Below, one piece after another: positions 55,385 to 56,429 of a stretch of 56,429 bases of DNA. This DNA is from Gammaproteobacteria bacterium. GTDB taxonomy: Bacteria > Pseudomonadota > Gammaproteobacteria > Chromatiales > Chromatiaceae. The DNA is taken from positions 1 through 56,429 of the forward strand of contig JASBTJ010000043.1 in NCBI GenBank assembly GCA_030148485.1. The letters run 5' to 3'. Under the pieces are notes generated by a model. It searched no databases and was not told the origin of the DNA. It was given only the letters and a program-made list of their open reading frames with translations. The translations under genes and the position numbers were made by a program. Each line of letters starts with the position of its first letter. Position 1 is the first letter of the stretch.

Positions 55385-55855
55385 ATGAAGAACCCACGCC
55401 GTATCTTTTTACGGGCTGCACTCGCATCGAGCACCGTGGCCGTGGCCGTGTCCGCCGGCCTGCTGACGCCCCAGACCGTCCTGGCCGCCTGGCCGAAAAA
55501 GGCCTTTGAAGCCAAAGACGAGAAAACCGCTCTCGAAGCGATCGCCGGGAGCACCGACGTGATCGAGAGCGGCGACGTCAAGGTCAAGACCCCGGACATC
55601 GCCGAGAATGGCGCCGTGGTCTCGGTGACCGTGGAACCGAACATCCCTGGCGCCGAAAGTGTTGCACTGCTGGTGGCGGAAAATCCCACCAAGCTGGCTG
55701 CCAATTTCAACTTTTCCAAGCAGTCCTCCAGCTTCATCACCTGCCGCGTCAAGATGCGTAAAAGCTCGGACGTCACCGCCATCGTCAAGGCCGGCGGCAA
55801 ACTCTACAGCGGCAAAGGCCACGTGAAAGTCACCCTGGGCGGCTGCGGCGGCTGA
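55385..55855 (+). CDS. soxY: Sulfur-oxidation carrier protein SoxY
   Basis: Protein of 156 aa. It has a Tat-type signal (NPRRIFLRAALASS... to VLAA) and ends in GGCGG, the C-terminal swinging-arm cysteine that carries thiosulfate-derived sulfur in the periplasmic Sox cycle. The body (DVKVKTPDIAENGAVVSVTVEPNIPGAESVALLVAENPTKLAANF) is typical. ATG 55385 after GAGGGA. In an operon with soxZ; the other sox genes are not in the window. Confidence 0.97.
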   Translation: MKNPRRIFLRAALASSTVAVAVSAGLLTPQTVLAAWPKKAFEAKDEKTALEAIAGSTDVIESGDVKVKTPDIAENGAVVSVTVEPNIPGAESVALLVAENPTKLAANFNFSKQSSSFITCRVKMRKSSDVTAIVKAGGKLYSGKGHVKVTLGGCGG

Positions 55856-55882
55856 TCGACAAAGGCAAGCGAGGAATCTGTA

Positions 55883-56200
55883 ATGGCTAGAAAAATGAAA
55901 ATCCGTGCCTTCGTCAAAGACGGCGGCGTCACCGTGGTCAAGGCGATCCTGTATCACCCGATGGAAACCGGGCTGCGCAAGGACAAGGCAACCGGCGAGG
56001 TCATCCCGGCCCACTTTATCGAAGAGGTGGTGGCGACCCACAACCGCAATCCGGTACTGACCTGCGATTGGGGCACGGCAGTGTCGAAGAATCCGTTCCT
56101 GTCCTTCGACGTATCCGGGACCAAGGCCGGAGACAAGATCGGCATCACCTGGACCGACAACCTGGGCAAGAGCGACAGCGGCGAAGCGACCATCTCCTGA
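55883..56200 (+). CDS. soxZ: Sulfur-oxidation protein SoxZ
   Basis: Protein of 105 aa, the usual SoxZ size, with the immunoglobulin-like fold (MKIRAFVKDGGVTVVKAILYHPMETGLRKDKATGEVIPAHFIEEVVATHNRNPVLTCDWGTAVSKNPFLSFDVSG). It pairs with SoxY to form the SoxYZ carrier. It has no signal peptide of its own, so it is co-exported with SoxY by Tat. ATG 55883 after AAGCGAGGAATCTGTA. Confidence 0.97.
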   Translation: MARKMKIRAFVKDGGVTVVKAILYHPMETGLRKDKATGEVIPAHFIEEVVATHNRNPVLTCDWGTAVSKNPFLSFDVSGTKAGDKIGITWTDNLGKSDSGEATIS

Positions 56201-56224
56201 GCCACCGTCGAGTGCCGAACGGAA

Positions 56225-56248
56225 AAGCGGGCTTCGGCCCGTTTTTTT
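56225..56248 (+). terminator. Intrinsic terminator after soxZ
   Basis: CGGGC-TTCG-GCCCG with seven T's follows the stop by about 25 bp. An inverted near-copy (A7, then GCGGGCCGAAGCC) lies at 56284-56303, so a second terminator may serve a convergent gene beyond the window. Confidence 0.85.
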
Positions 56249-56429
56249 GTGGTCGCCGGAAACGCCGCCGCGTCGCCAGCACGAAAAAAAGCGGGCCGAA
56301 GCCACTGCTGTCCCACTTATTTCTGGTGATCGTGGTTGCAAGGCCCACCATTGCTGAGTTTGGAGTGACCGCAAGGGATCGAGACTTGGATTTGCCATTG
56401 GCACGCACTGCCCTGTCCCCTCTCCCTCC

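Overview
The window reads as chromosome of a GC-rich, sulfur-oxidising gammaproteobacterium (Chromatiales / Ectothiorhodospiraceae-like). The reasons are soxYZ at the right end, a PEP-CTERM protein with a capsule/EPS export block, a classical linear arginine pathway, high-GC codon use and generally gamma-type housekeeping proteins. The species cannot be fixed from the sequence alone.

Layout. 1-1209: 5' part of ilvI (minus). 1297-2174: a DUF4124 protein and a MIF-type tautomerase. 2184-8615: a lasso-peptide-type RiPP locus with ABC exporter, asparagine-synthetase-like cyclase, 51-aa precursor, HPr-kinase-like kinase, a PEP-CTERM surface protein, a transglutaminase-like leader peptidase (B2) and a PqqD-like RRE protein (B1). 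8610-13054: rmuC, mtaB, xthA and two unknowns. 13076-18749: pstSCAB-phoU with a Pho-box-like site. 18751-23920: a polysaccharide export block (FHA protein, Wzc-like tyrosine kinase, export protein, beta-barrel, Gly-rich secreted protein). 24010-26673: lapD and lapG. 26819-30393: proS, fabA, a periplasmic DsrE-like protein, tag. 30446-35827: a patchwork of small accessory genes (YCII proteins, TetR, AraC-MGMT, SnoaL, HxlR, ion channel, SDR) and a tandem repeat. 36306-40615: asnO-type amidotransferase, hyuB-type protein, sodB. 40836-44794: argD, argF, an orphan ABC ATPase, an SH3 protein. 44807-47373: small membrane protein, MerR, tcdA, two tandem secreted paralogues. 47457-56200: ilvD, sugar dehydrogenase, TetR, argE broken by one stop codon, argA, glgC, soxY, soxZ.

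Main discovery. The lasso precursor gene and the PEP-CTERM gene each have a sigma-54-type -24/-12 promoter, and each has a TGT-N11-ACA dyad exactly 83 bp upstream of the -24 GG. A third sigma-54-type promoter with a related dyad (70 bp upstream) faces the polysaccharide export block 16 kb away. I infer one sigma-54 / enhancer-binding-protein regulon (PrsK/PrsR-like) that joins a secreted RiPP, a PEP-CTERM surface protein and exopolysaccharide export. The neighbouring LapD/LapG pair adds a c-di-GMP-controlled adhesion module. The precursor is atypical for a lasso peptide (Ile, not Thr, at -2; Gly4 start), so its product may be new.

Limits: starts were chosen by ribosome-binding sites and signal peptides. 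Promoters and operators are pattern matches by eye. No searches were run.
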